A DNA stretch of 64,000 nucleotides from OLB6 sp964467455 (GTDB taxonomy: Bacteria; Bacteroidota; Ignavibacteria; Kapaibacteriales; Kapaibacteriaceae). Where the stretch lies: positions 104,451 to 168,450 of the forward strand of contig CAYXQJ010000006.1 in assembly GCA_964467455.1 (NCBI GenBank). Direction: 5' to 3'. Positions 26,043 through 34,490 of the stretch are shown piece after piece; the stretch's first letter is position 1, and each line of letters starts with the position of its first letter. The notes beneath the pieces were generated by a model, which was given only the letters and a program-made list of their open reading frames with translations, searched no databases and was not told where the DNA came from. A program made the translations under genes and the position numbers.

Positions 26043-29000
26043 ATGTTGCGTTGGATCCTCTCTGCGATGATGGGGCTGTTGGTAGCACTTCCAAACGTGT
26101 CTGCCCAGCAAGGCCAGGTGATGAAACTGTTGTCACGCTACACGGCCAGCCCTGCGGCATTCGATCAAGGAGCTGCCGAAGTAGTGGCCTATGATCCGCT
26201 GACAAAACACGCTGTGATCAGCAATGCACCGGCTAACAAGATCACGTTCGTGAACTTGACGAATCCGGCATCGCCGGTCTTCGTGCGCGATGTGCTGCTG
26301 AATGCCTACAACGGCTACGTGAATAGTCTTGCCATCAAGAACGGACTCGTTGCTGTGGCGCTCGAAGATGGTGCCTCGAAAGCAAATCCGGGCAAGGTGC
26401 TGCTGTTCGATAATGCCGGCGGTTTCCGTAGCAGTGTGACCGTTGGTGCACTGCCGGACATGCTGACGTTCACACCCGATGGACAGAAGATCGTGGTGTG
26501 TAATGAGGCCGAACCACTCAACAACTATGCGGCCGACCCGGAAGGATCCGTGAGCATCATCACGGTGACGAATCCGTCGTCGCCGACGGTGCAGACGGTG
26601 AACTTTGCGTCACTCAATGGCAAACAAGATTCGCTGCGCCACATGGGCATTAGGATCTATGGACGTAATGCAACGGTCGCACAAGATCTTGAGCCCGAGT
26701 ACGCTGCCATCACGGCCGATGGAAAGACGGCCTATGTGACACTGCAAGAGAACAATGCACTCGCCATCATCGACATCGCAACGGCAACACTGACGCGTGT
26801 GGTGGCCCTTGGCTTCAAGGACTACAGCCGCGGTCTTCCGCAAGCCCAGGTGTTCGAATGGGCAAACCGTCCGGATCTTGGCGTCACCGCTGCCGGACAG
26901 ACCATCAAACTCGGCGGCTTCTCCGGTCTGTGGTTCGAAGGTTTCGGTTCGAACAGCAACAAGCTGCGTTTTCTTACGCATCCTGACCGTGGACCCAACG
27001 CCGAACCCGTCGTGCTCCGCGGTCAGCCGCGTCGTCCGTTTGCCCTGCCGAACTATCAAGCTGAAGTGGTGCGCTTTGAACTCGATAAAACTACCGGCGC
27101 CTTCACGATCATCGATCGCGTTAAGCTGTGGAGACAAGACGGTACAACGCCGATCAGCGGCCGTCCGAACCTGCAAGCAGCCGGACAAGGTATTGCCTAC
27201 ACCGATGAATTCGGCGTCGATCTCAACGGTAACGACATCCCGAACGATGCCTTCGGCGGCGACCTCGAAGGCATCTCAGTTGACGCGCTCGGTAACTGGT
27301 GGATGATCGACGAATATCGTCCGGCCATTTACAACTTCGCGCCGAACGGCACCTTGATCAACCGCTACGTTGCTGCGGGCACCGCTGCAAGTGTCGGCGC
27401 TACTGCCGGTACCTACGGTGTTGAAGCCCTCCCATCGGTCTATGCCCAACGTCGCAACAACCGCGGCTTTGAGGCGTGTGCTATTGAAGGCGACATCCTC
27501 TATGCCTTCATTCAAAGTCCGATCGACAATCCCGACGTTGCCAATGATGCATCGTCGCGTGCCTCTGCCTTCTGCCGCATTCTCGCCTTCAACACCGTCA
27601 CCAAGACCGTCGTCGGTGAATACCTCTATCCGATGCATGAGCGTTTTGCCGGTACCGATAAGATCGGCGACGCCGTCTCCATCGGCAACGGCAAGTTCAT
27701 GGTGGTCGAACGCGACGATGCCACCGGCATCCGTGCCCGCAAGTATGTGTTCGAAGTTGATCTGAAGGGGGCGACCAATCTCGTCGCAACACCGCCGACA
27801 CTGCCGCTTGGCCGCACGATCGAGTCGCTCACCTTTGCCGAGTGCACACAATATGGCATCCGCCCGGTGCACAAGAAGAAGTCGGTCTTCTTGCCGGGTG
27901 TTGGCTACGGTGATGTTGATAAGGTCGAAGGTATTGCCCGCATCGATGCAAATACGTTTGCTGTGATCAACGACAACGACTTTGGTGTTGGTGGATCCGT
28001 ACTCCCCACGCCCCCTAACGGAACGATCACCGTCAATCCCAATGCGCGGGTGTTGTTGGGTCTGATCACCTTTGATCGTCCGAATGGATTTGACGGATCG
28101 GATCGCGACAATGCAGCCGGTAGTGCTGCAGCGATCAACATTCGCACCTGGCCAGTCTATGGTTTATATCAACCCGACGCCATGCAGGCCGTCACCGTTG
28201 GTGGTGAGACGTATCTCGTCACCGCCAACGAAGGTGATGCGCGGGAGTGGGGCGACTTCGTCGAAGAAACACGCGTGAGCAGCAGTTCGATCGTACTTGA
28301 TCCGGCATTCGCTGCTGCATGGCCGTCGCTGAAGACCAATCAGCAGATCGGACGTCTCAACATCACGAACACGCTCGGCGATCTTGACGGTGATGGTGAC
28401 TATGATGAACTCTATACGCTTGGTGGACGTGGTTTCTCGGTATGGAATGCCGATGGCAACCTCGTTTATGATAGTGGCAATGAATTCGAAGTGCGCACAG
28501 CGGCATTGTTCCCGAACAACTTCAATGCCGGACATACGACCAATGCCATGGATGACCGCTCGGATAACAAGGGGCCTGAACCCGAAGCGCTGACCACAGG
28601 GATGATCAACGACAGTCTCTATGCGTTTATCGGCTGCGAGCGGATTGGTCACACGTTCATGGTCAATCTTTCGAATCCGCGTGCTCCAAAATTTGCAGAC
28701 TACATCAACCCGAGAAACTTCACCGTTACTCCGAGTCTTGCCAACGTCCAGAACGGAACGGTTGGCGACCTTGGCTGTGAGATCTTGACGTTCGTCCCAT
28801 CGAATGAAGTCACCGGCAACATCGACCTCGTCCTTGCGGCCAATGAGATCAGCGGCACACTGTCGGTCTTCTCGGTTCGTATCCCGCGCATCACGTCACG
28901 TCCGGCTGCAACGATCAATGCCTGTATCGGTGATCGCGTGACGCTTACCGTTGGCGCAACAGGTCCGTCACTGACCTATGTCTGGTCGAAGAATGCAACG

Positions 29001-30515
29001 CCGATCACCAATGCGACGGCGGCCACGTATGCCTTCGACGTCACGTCGGCTGCCAGCGCCGGCACCTATACGTGCGCGGTCACGGCAGATGCCGGTATGA
29101 CGATCACCACGACGACCGTGGTGAACGTCTTCACACGCACCGTGATCGAAACGCAGCCCAAGGCCTTGTCGCAGGTTTCGCCGAACGTCACGGTCGTCCT
29201 CGAACTCAAGGCGACATCGACGGCAGGGGAGACCTATCAATGGTTCAAGGCAGGTTCGCCCCTTACCGACAACGATAAGTATCAGGGGGCACGCACGAAC
29301 AAGCTCACGATCAAGTGGGTGACGTTCGCTGATACGTCGGGCAAGTACTACTGTGTGGTCACCGGTGGATGCTCCAGTGTGAAGTCGAGAGACTGTGCCG
29401 TCTATATTCCTCAGATCTTGATCTCGCAGCAGCCGCAGTCTATGCACCTCTGTCCGGGCGATACGGCCGTCTTCCGCGTGGCAGCATCACCGAGCGGTGG
29501 TGATCGTGCATTGCAGTATCAGTGGAAGATCCCTAGTGGACCGTTCCTCGTCGAAGACGCACGCGTCAAAGGTGTGAACACGCCAACGCTCACGATCAAC
29601 GGCGTCACGAACGTCGATGCCTCAGAATACGTCTGCCTGATCACGGGCTTCCCATCCGGTGAGCCACTACATAGCAACAATGTCACGCTAAGTCTTGCCG
29701 CAACAACACGGATCATTGAGCAGCCATCGGCTCCTGATGGAAGCACGACGTACAATGTGTGTGAGGGTGGCAAGGCCGTGATCGACGTGCGTGCAGAAGG
29801 CGACGGCATCGAGTATCAGTGGGTTCGCAATGGACTGCCGATCCCGTTGGCAACACAGCGCACCTACACGGCATTCCAGAACGGTGTCTATCACTGTGTG
29901 ATCACCGGTGATTGTGCGCGCAGTACTGCAACGTCGCGCGACGTCACGGTCACGTATCAAGAACGTCCTGCCATCAAGTTGCAGCCGCAACCCACTACGC
30001 GAGTCACGAAGGGCAACTCCTTCATCTTGTCCGTGGTGATGCAGCCGTCAACGTCGCCGCTGCGCTATCAGTGGTTCCTCAACGGCAACACGATCGCCGG
30101 TGCCACCTCGGCAACGTATTCTGTATCGGCAGCCGATCTCGATGATGCCGGCACGTATGCATGCAAGGTCGCCAACGACTGTGGCATCGAGGAGTCGCAG
30201 AACGCTAGGGTCATTGTCAACGACCCTGTAAGCTCTGTTGATGAAGGTGCTGAGGCGTCATCGACGATCACCGTCGCTCCGCAGCCCGCGGCTCAATCCG
30301 TCACCATCGGATTCCGCACGCTTAGTGCCGGCACCGTCTCCTTCATCGTCACCGATATCCACGGTTGTATCGTCGCCACCCTCAGCAAAGACATCGCCGT
30401 AGGGGGCCAGCACACCACCGAACTCGACGTCCAGGGTCTTGCCTCCGGCAGCTACGTGGTCGCCATCCGCAGCGGTGCTGATGTGCAGACGGCGACGATG
30501 GTCGTGCAGCGGTAA
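26043..30515 (+). CDS. Giant secreted protein: choice-of-anchor I propeller, phytase-like esterase insert, Ig domains, T9SS C-terminus
   Basis: 1490 residues. A signal peptide (LRWILSAMMGLLVALPNVSA) is followed by a choice-of-anchor I propeller (AYNGYVNSLAIKNGLVAVAL, PDMLTFTPDGQKIVVCNEAE, later YLVTANEGDAREWGDF). Nested inside it (~230-560) is an esterase-like phytase domain (GGDLEGISVDALGNWWMIDE). Residues ~950-1390 hold about five Ig-like domains ending in motifs such as AGTYTCAVTADAG, SGKYYCVVTGGC and AGTYACKVANDCG. The last ~80 residues are a T9SS sorting domain (SGSYVVAIRSG). It probably acts outside the cell on phosphate esters or as an adhesin; the substrate is a guess. A short hairpin follows the stop. 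Confidence 0.85.
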   Translation: MLRWILSAMMGLLVALPNVSAQQGQVMKLLSRYTASPAAFDQGAAEVVAYDPLTKHAVISNAPANKITFVNLTNPASPVFVRDVLLNAYNGYVNSLAIKNGLVAVALEDGASKANPGKVLLFDNAGGFRSSVTVGALPDMLTFTPDGQKIVVCNEAEPLNNYAADPEGSVSIITVTNPSSPTVQTVNFASLNGKQDSLRHMGIRIYGRNATVAQDLEPEYAAITADGKTAYVTLQENNALAIIDIATATLTRVVALGFKDYSRGLPQAQVFEWANRPDLGVTAAGQTIKLGGFSGLWFEGFGSNSNKLRFLTHPDRGPNAEPVVLRGQPRRPFALPNYQAEVVRFELDKTTGAFTIIDRVKLWRQDGTTPISGRPNLQAAGQGIAYTDEFGVDLNGNDIPNDAFGGDLEGISVDALGNWWMIDEYRPAIYNFAPNGTLINRYVAAGTAASVGATAGTYGVEALPSVYAQRRNNRGFEACAIEGDILYAFIQSPIDNPDVANDASSRASAFCRILAFNTVTKTVVGEYLYPMHERFAGTDKIGDAVSIGNGKFMVVERDDATGIRARKYVFEVDLKGATNLVATPPTLPLGRTIESLTFAECTQYGIRPVHKKKSVFLPGVGYGDVDKVEGIARIDANTFAVINDNDFGVGGSVLPTPPNGTITVNPNARVLLGLITFDRPNGFDGSDRDNAAGSAAAINIRTWPVYGLYQPDAMQAVTVGGETYLVTANEGDAREWGDFVEETRVSSSSIVLDPAFAAAWPSLKTNQQIGRLNITNTLGDLDGDGDYDELYTLGGRGFSVWNADGNLVYDSGNEFEVRTAALFPNNFNAGHTTNAMDDRSDNKGPEPEALTTGMINDSLYAFIGCERIGHTFMVNLSNPRAPKFADYINPRNFTVTPSLANVQNGTVGDLGCEILTFVPSNEVTGNIDLVLAANEISGTLSVFSVRIPRITSRPAATINACIGDRVTLTVGATGPSLTYVWSKNATPITNATAATYAFDVTSAASAGTYTCAVTADAGMTITTTTVVNVFTRTVIETQPKALSQVSPNVTVVLELKATSTAGETYQWFKAGSPLTDNDKYQGARTNKLTIKWVTFADTSGKYYCVVTGGCSSVKSRDCAVYIPQILISQQPQSMHLCPGDTAVFRVAASPSGGDRALQYQWKIPSGPFLVEDARVKGVNTPTLTINGVTNVDASEYVCLITGFPSGEPLHSNNVTLSLAATTRIIEQPSAPDGSTTYNVCEGGKAVIDVRAEGDGIEYQWVRNGLPIPLATQRTYTAFQNGVYHCVITGDCARSTATSRDVTVTYQERPAIKLQPQPTTRVTKGNSFILSVVMQPSTSPLRYQWFLNGNTIAGATSATYSVSAADLDDAGTYACKVANDCGIEESQNARVIVNDPVSSVDEGAEASSTITVAPQPAAQSVTIGFRTLSAGTVSFIVTDIHGCIVATLSKDIAVGGQHTTELDVQGLASGSYVVAIRSGADVQTATMVVQR

Positions 30516-30516
30516 A

Positions 30517-30537
30517 TTCTCCTTGTAGGAAGGAGAA
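30517..30537 (+). terminator. Hairpin after the giant surface gene
   Basis: TTCTCCTT pairs perfectly with AAGGAGAA across a 5-nt loop. It starts two bases after the stop codon. There is no U-tract, so termination is only a possibility. Confidence 0.4.
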
Positions 30538-30542
30538 ATGTC

Positions 30543-30580
30543 GTCGGTTCATGGCTGTATCTTTGCAGCCATGAACCGAC
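30543..30580 (+). promoter_or_regulatory. Inverted repeat framing the pyrE -7 box and start codon
   Basis: Two 15-bp arms match perfectly: GTCGGTTCATGGCTG (30543-30557) and CAGCCATGAACCGAC (30566-30580). The 8-bp centre is exactly TATCTTTG, a TAnnTTTG promoter box. The ATG of pyrE is in the right arm, five bases after the box, so the mRNA is probably leaderless. No TTG lies at the usual -33 spacing. Confidence 0.7.
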
Positions 30581-31101
30581 ACGACCTAGCCAAGAGCATT
30601 TACGACGTTGCCCATCTCACCGGAGAGTTCAAGCTCCGCAGCGGGATCGTGAGCAACGAATATTTCGACAAGTATCAGTTCGAGTCCGATCCGACGCTGT
30701 TGAAGGCGATCGCTGAGAAGATGGCATCGATGATCCCTGATGGCACGGAGATGCTGGCTGGATTGGAAATGGGCGGACTGGCCATTGCCACGGCACTGAG
30801 CATGCACACGGGCATTCCCGTGGTCTTTGTGCGCAAGAAGGCCAAAGACTACGGCACGTGCAAACTTGCTGAAGGTCCGGATGTGAGCGGCAAGCGTCTG
30901 CTGATCGTTGAAGATGTGATCACCAGCGGTGGACAGGTCATCATCAGCGGTAATGATCTGCGTCAGCTCGGTGCCATCACCGATCACGTTGTGTGTGTGA
31001 TCGATCGTGAACAAGGCGGACGTGAGAAACTCCGCGAAGCCGGCTTTGAGTTGTCGGCATGCTTCACCATGACCGAACTCAAACAGGCAGGGGGCGAGTA
31101 G
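30571..31101 (+). CDS. pyrE: Orotate phosphoribosyltransferase
   Basis: 176 residues. It makes OMP from orotate and PRPP. The PRPP motif RLLIVEDVITSGGQ is at 109-122, and GLEMGGLAIATALS and VRKKAKDYGTCKLAEG are typical of the family. A start at ATG 30571 gives the normal N-terminus (LAKSIYDVAHLTGEFKLRSG); the frame upstream is the inverted repeat. The gene is followed at 3 bp by xth. Its partner pyrF lies 28 kb away with a similar start region. Confidence 0.95.
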   Translation: MNRHDLAKSIYDVAHLTGEFKLRSGIVSNEYFDKYQFESDPTLLKAIAEKMASMIPDGTEMLAGLEMGGLAIATALSMHTGIPVVFVRKKAKDYGTCKLAEGPDVSGKRLLIVEDVITSGGQVIISGNDLRQLGAITDHVVCVIDREQGGREKLREAGFELSACFTMTELKQAGGE

Positions 31102-31104
31102 TCC

Positions 31105-31875
31105 GTGAAGATCGTCTCCTTCAACGTCAATGGCATCCGTGCCATCATGAAAAAAGGTTTTTTGGAGTGGTTCCAGTCGGCCAAGATCGACGTCTTGTGC
31201 ATTCAAGAAACGAAGTCTGATGTCGACGCCATCCCCGATGAGATCAAGAACCTCGACGGCTACCACACCTTCTGGCATTCGTGTGAGCGCAAGAAGGGCT
31301 ACAGCGGCGTTGGTGTGATCTCGCGCATCAAGCCCGAGAATGTGAACGACAAGATCGGCGTGGAAGACATCGACAACGAAGGACGCATCCTTGAGATCGA
31401 CTACGGTGCCTTCACCTTGTATGGTGTCTACTTCCCGAACGGTTCGTCAGAGAACAAACGTGTTCCCTACAAGCTCGCCTTCTACGATGCACTCTTCAAC
31501 CGCTGTGAAGAGCAACGTGCACAAGGCAAGAAGATCGTGGTCTGCGGTGACTATAACACGGCCCACAAAGAGATCGACCTCGCGCGTCCGAAAGAGAACG
31601 CCAAGACCACCGGCTTCCTCCCGGAAGAGCGCGTCAAACTTGATGAATTGGTAGAAAGGGGCTGGCTGGATACGTTCAGGGAATATCATCCCGAAGAGCC
31701 GGAGCAATACACGTACTGGGATTACTTCACCCGCGCGCGCGAACGCAACGTCGGCTGGCGCATCGACTATCACTGGATCACCGAAGACCTGCGTCCGGCC
31801 CTCAAAAATGCTTACATCTCACCCGACGTGATGGGCAGCGATCATTGTCCGGTGGGGATCATTCTGAATCCGTAA
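31105..31875 (+). CDS. xth: Exodeoxyribonuclease III / AP endonuclease
   Basis: 256 residues. MKIVSFNVNGIRA, CIQETKSD (catalytic Glu), GVYFPNGS, VVCGDYNTAHKEIDL (Asp and Asn of the active site), RIDYHWIT and GSDHCPVGI are all in place for the ExoIII family of base-excision repair. It starts with GTG 31105, three bases after the pyrE stop, so it is co-transcribed. Its end overlaps the convergent mntA gene by 17 bp. Confidence 0.95.
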   Translation: MKIVSFNVNGIRAIMKKGFLEWFQSAKIDVLCIQETKSDVDAIPDEIKNLDGYHTFWHSCERKKGYSGVGVISRIKPENVNDKIGVEDIDNEGRILEIDYGAFTLYGVYFPNGSSENKRVPYKLAFYDALFNRCEEQRAQGKKIVVCGDYNTAHKEIDLARPKENAKTTGFLPEERVKLDELVERGWLDTFREYHPEEPEQYTYWDYFTRARERNVGWRIDYHWITEDLRPALKNAYISPDVMGSDHCPVGIILNP

Positions 31876-32164
31876 ACACCTCAACACCCACGCGGTCGAT
31901 GTGTTCACGCAGTGCATCACTGCTGATCGTACTGTAGGCTACTACGTCAAAGCGATACGGCGAAGGGATCTCTTCCAACTCTGCAGCCAAAGCCGCTGCC
32001 ATCAGCGCATCAACGTGGCCTTCGACGCAGATGTCGACGTCGGAGTTGTTCTTGTGTGTACCCTTTGCACGTGATCCAAAGATCACCGCGCGGTGGATCT
32101 CCGGGTGGCGGGCGATCACAGTGCGAATAGCAGCGATCTCATCGTGGGTGAGGCCCAACATCAC
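31859..32164 (-). CDS. mntA: MntA-type antitoxin nucleotidyltransferase
   Basis: 101 residues. The minimal nucleotidyltransferase motif GSX10DXD is exact: G30-S31 then D42-V43-D44 in VIFGSRAKGTHKNNSDVDIC. In characterised HepT-MntA pairs this enzyme adds AMP to a tyrosine of the HEPN toxin and silences it. It overlaps the upstream hepT by 4 bp. Confidence 0.85.
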   Translation of the reverse strand: MMLGLTHDEIAAIRTVIARHPEIHRAVIFGSRAKGTHKNNSDVDICVEGHVDALMAAALAAELEEIPSPYRFDVVAYSTISSDALREHIDRVGVEVFTDSE

Positions 32165-32496
32165 GCGTCCTCATTGACCTTTGATCGAAAGAACGCAACA
32201 AGGTCACGAAGTAAGATGACGTACTGTGCTTCGATCGCTTGAATCGCGGTCTCAAACCGCTTGACGTCGTAGGTATGCGATAGCACGTTGCGATGATCTA
32301 ACATGCGAATCCATAGGGCTCCGTCAGTAATGATCTTCGCTGCAAAGGCCTCTTTGATCACCTCACGTGGTGTCGCGATCGAGAGCTGGATGCCGCTCTC
32401 TTCGAGGTAATCTTTCAGCGTCTTCCACGCTAACTCGAACGTGTACTCGAATCGCTGCTTCCAGCGAATGTCGGGGGACGGAGTCATAGACATCAC
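32161..32496 (-). CDS. hepT: HepT-type HEPN toxin (HI0074 family)
   Basis: 111 residues. WKQRFEYTFELAWKTLKDYL is the HI0074/HEPN helix, and HRNVLSHTYD holds the RNase motif RX4HXY exactly (R69, H74, Y76). Y76 is the residue AMPylated by MntA in studied pairs. The gene precedes mntA and overlaps it by 4 bp, the standard order. It also overlaps the upstream DoxX gene by 4 bp, which ties the toxin-antitoxin pair to a housekeeping-like membrane gene. Confidence 0.85.
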   Translation of the reverse strand: MMSMTPSPDIRWKQRFEYTFELAWKTLKDYLEESGIQLSIATPREVIKEAFAAKIITDGALWIRMLDHRNVLSHTYDVKRFETAIQAIEAQYVILLRDLVAFFRSKVNEDA

Positions 32497-32906
32497 GCCG
32501 TCAATTTAGCACCTTTGTGGACATGCCACAGCGCACCGGCTGCAGCCAAGAACACAAAGTTCTTGATGATGTACTGTCCGATGAGCGACAACATCAGTGG
32601 CGGCTCATTGAACGACAGCTGCTGCTGAAACAGCAATGGCAACATCGTGCCGCCGATGTGGATGAGAAAGACGATCAACGTCATCTTCGTGAGTCTGGGC
32701 ACTAAGAACGCCAGACCCAGTACAACTTCGCCGAGGCCGAGCAACATATACGATGCATCCGGCAGCCACGACAACGTAGCTCTCACCAGATCATGCACCG
32801 ATGATACATCGGCAACCTTCAGCGCACCAAACCACACATAGACGATCGCAAAGGCAATGCGTATCGACCATTCGACGCGGGGAGGGGTGATGACGGCAGA
32901 GTTCAT
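32493..32906 (-). CDS. DoxX-like membrane protein
   Basis: 137 residues with four membrane helices. IRIAFAIVYVWFGALKVADV, DASYMLLGLGEVVLGLAFLVP and HIGGTMLPLLF fit the DoxX-like family, often linked to redox or quinone-related functions. ATG 32906 lies three bases after a TAGTTTTG box, so the message is probably leaderless. It is the first gene of a three-gene overlap chain with hepT and mntA. Confidence 0.72.
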   Translation of the reverse strand: MNSAVITPPRVEWSIRIAFAIVYVWFGALKVADVSSVHDLVRATLSWLPDASYMLLGLGEVVLGLAFLVPRLTKMTLIVFLIHIGGTMLPLLFQQQLSFNEPPLMLSLIGQYIIKNFVFLAAAGALWHVHKGAKLTA

Positions 32907-32909
32907 TCA

Positions 32910-32917
32910 CAAAACTA
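32910..32917 (-). promoter_or_regulatory. TAnnTTTG -7 box three bases before the DoxX ATG
   Basis: TAGTTTTG on the minus strand matches the Bacteroidota -7 consensus. Transcription from it would start at or near the ATG. Confidence 0.55.
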
Positions 32918-32925
32918 TCAACCCC

Positions 32926-33654
32926 TCACTTCTTCTTGATCTGATACTTCGTATACCAGATCTCCACCACGGCCTTCTCCGTCGTCTTTCGTCCGCCGTC
33001 TTTTTTGGTTCCCTGTTCTCCATTCCCAGTTCCCTGTTCCCCGTTCCCTGTTCCCTTCTTCTTCTCAAAATCCCCCGTCATCGTCTTCGGCAACTCGAAC
33101 GCACCGATGTCGAAGATGAGCTTGATGTAGGAGGGGAGGACAACGCTGCGGGCCTCGGCGTTGTCATATACCAATTCTGCCGTAGCCGTACCGCCGGCAC
33201 GTGTGGTGGTAATGATCTTGCGAGGGACCATCAACGTCGTGTCGATCAGCACCGTCGCAACAACGATCTCCGTGGTCTCGTCGGCGGGAATGATCTTGAC
33301 CTTCCTCATTCGCACACCTTGAAACTCTTCGGTGCCGGCGTCAACAGAGGCGTGGGGTTTCGACAACAACATAAGCGGACCCAGATCTGCCCCCTGCTTC
33401 GGAAGCATGGCAAATCCCGGTGCATTGATCGTGGTCTTGTCGGGTGCAACGTGCGAAAGCGTGGCCTTGCTCTCGGGCACCTTCATAAAGGAAACGTCGA
33501 CCTTGATCTTCAACTCAGCGGTGTACGATGTGATGCGCTCCATGCGCTGCTTGATCTGGTCGATCAACACCGTTGCATCAGCAGCCAATGCAACAGTACT
33601 CGCGCTGATCAACGCCACGGTCACGAGAAGGATGGTAAGGGGCTTGTGGTTCAT
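32926..33654 (-). CDS. LolA-like periplasmic lipoprotein-carrier-fold protein
   Basis: 242 residues with a signal peptide (KPLTILLVTVALISASTVALA) and the opening IDQIKQRMERITSYTAELKI typical of LolA/outer-membrane lipoprotein-sorting-fold proteins. It is translated from an ATG that overlaps the stop of an ABC permease, so it probably works with that exporter. Residues ~198-216 (GTGNGEQGTGNGEQGT) come from an in-frame GGGAACAG word repeat near the C-terminus. Confidence 0.65.
   Translation of the reverse strand: MNHKPLTILLVTVALISASTVALAADATVLIDQIKQRMERITSYTAELKIKVDVSFMKVPESKATLSHVAPDKTTINAPGFAMLPKQGADLGPLMLLSKPHASVDAGTEEFQGVRMRKVKIIPADETTEIVVATVLIDTTLMVPRKIITTTRAGGTATAELVYDNAEARSVVLPSYIKLIFDIGAFELPKTMTGDFEKKKGTGNGEQGTGNGEQGTKKDGGRKTTEKAVVEIWYTKYQIKKK
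33007..33056. repeat. GGGAACAG-type word repeat inside the LolA-like gene
   Basis: Variants of TTCCCTGTTCCC and TTCCCATTC alternate six to seven times. They are the reverse complement of words at 51189-51226 and relatives of those at 21428-21478. Confidence 0.9.
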
Positions 33655-34490
33655 GTCAAGATGTCCTTCCGACGCATGATGGTGACGGCGCCGAGGTAAC
33701 AACCAAGGATGTGGATGAGTAAGATGCTGCCGCTGAAGAAAACGTCTGACCATGGGATCGGGTCGTCGAAGAGTTTCTTCCAACCCTGCATATGTGTGGT
33801 GAAGAAGAACGGCCGCACGTGATCGAACAACGGAATGTCGATCGCACTGATGATGGTGAAGACAATGATGATGGCCATCGTCGTCATGATCGGACCGATA
33901 GCATTCTCGACCAACGACGAGAACAAAAAGGCAATGCTGCTCACGGTCGTCATGGCCAGTGCCGCAAAGCCGTAGCCAAGCACAAAGCGCCAGAGCACGT
34001 CATCGACGGCGAGGATGGTGATCTGTGAACGGATCACGACGAGTTCGCCGGTGCCTAAGGACCAGACGCCGAGTCCGAGACTCAGCACGGCCATGAAGAG
34101 GACGAGAAGGTTCGTGGTGATGAGGGTGGTGATGAACTTGGCCGTGACCATTGTTGTGCGCGAGAGCGGACGTGTGAGCATCAGGCGATAGGTGCCGCCC
34201 GTGGCTTCACCGGCCAAGATGTCGCCCGAGACCAACGTCACCAGCAACGGCACGTGGACGTAGAGCATTCCCAACAAGATGTAGCTCACGGTGTAGCCGT
34301 TCATCAGGTTGCCGGTGAACGTGAATACCTGCTGCAGGGCTTGTGTGGCGAAGTCGAAGTAGGCGTTGCCTTCCACACCCATCGCCACGATCACGATCGG
34401 GATCAAGATGCCGAGGGCGATGAAGCCGATGAACGTGCGCCATTTTGAGAACACCTTGCTCAGTTCGACGCGGATAGCGGTGAGGATCAT
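33651..34490 (-). CDS. ABC-2 type transporter permease
   Basis: 279 residues with six hydrophobic stretches. VSGDILAGEATGGTYRLMLTRPLSRT is the hallmark of ABC-2/NatB-like permeases. It overlaps its ATPase gene by 4 bp upstream and the LolA-like gene downstream. Exported substrate unknown. Confidence 0.88.
   Translation of the reverse strand: MILTAIRVELSKVFSKWRTFIGFIALGILIPIVIVAMGVEGNAYFDFATQALQQVFTFTGNLMNGYTVSYILLGMLYVHVPLLVTLVSGDILAGEATGGTYRLMLTRPLSRTTMVTAKFITTLITTNLLVLFMAVLSLGLGVWSLGTGELVVIRSQITILAVDDVLWRFVLGYGFAALAMTTVSSIAFLFSSLVENAIGPIMTTMAIIIVFTIISAIDIPLFDHVRPFFFTTHMQGWKKLFDDPIPWSDVFFSGSILLIHILGCYLGAVTIMRRKDILT

Noticed and set aside
32497..32906. DoxX gene considered as part of a toxin-antitoxin-like membrane effector
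   Set aside because: The helices match ordinary DoxX proteins; only the overlap links it to hepT, which I report as a neighbourhood observation instead.
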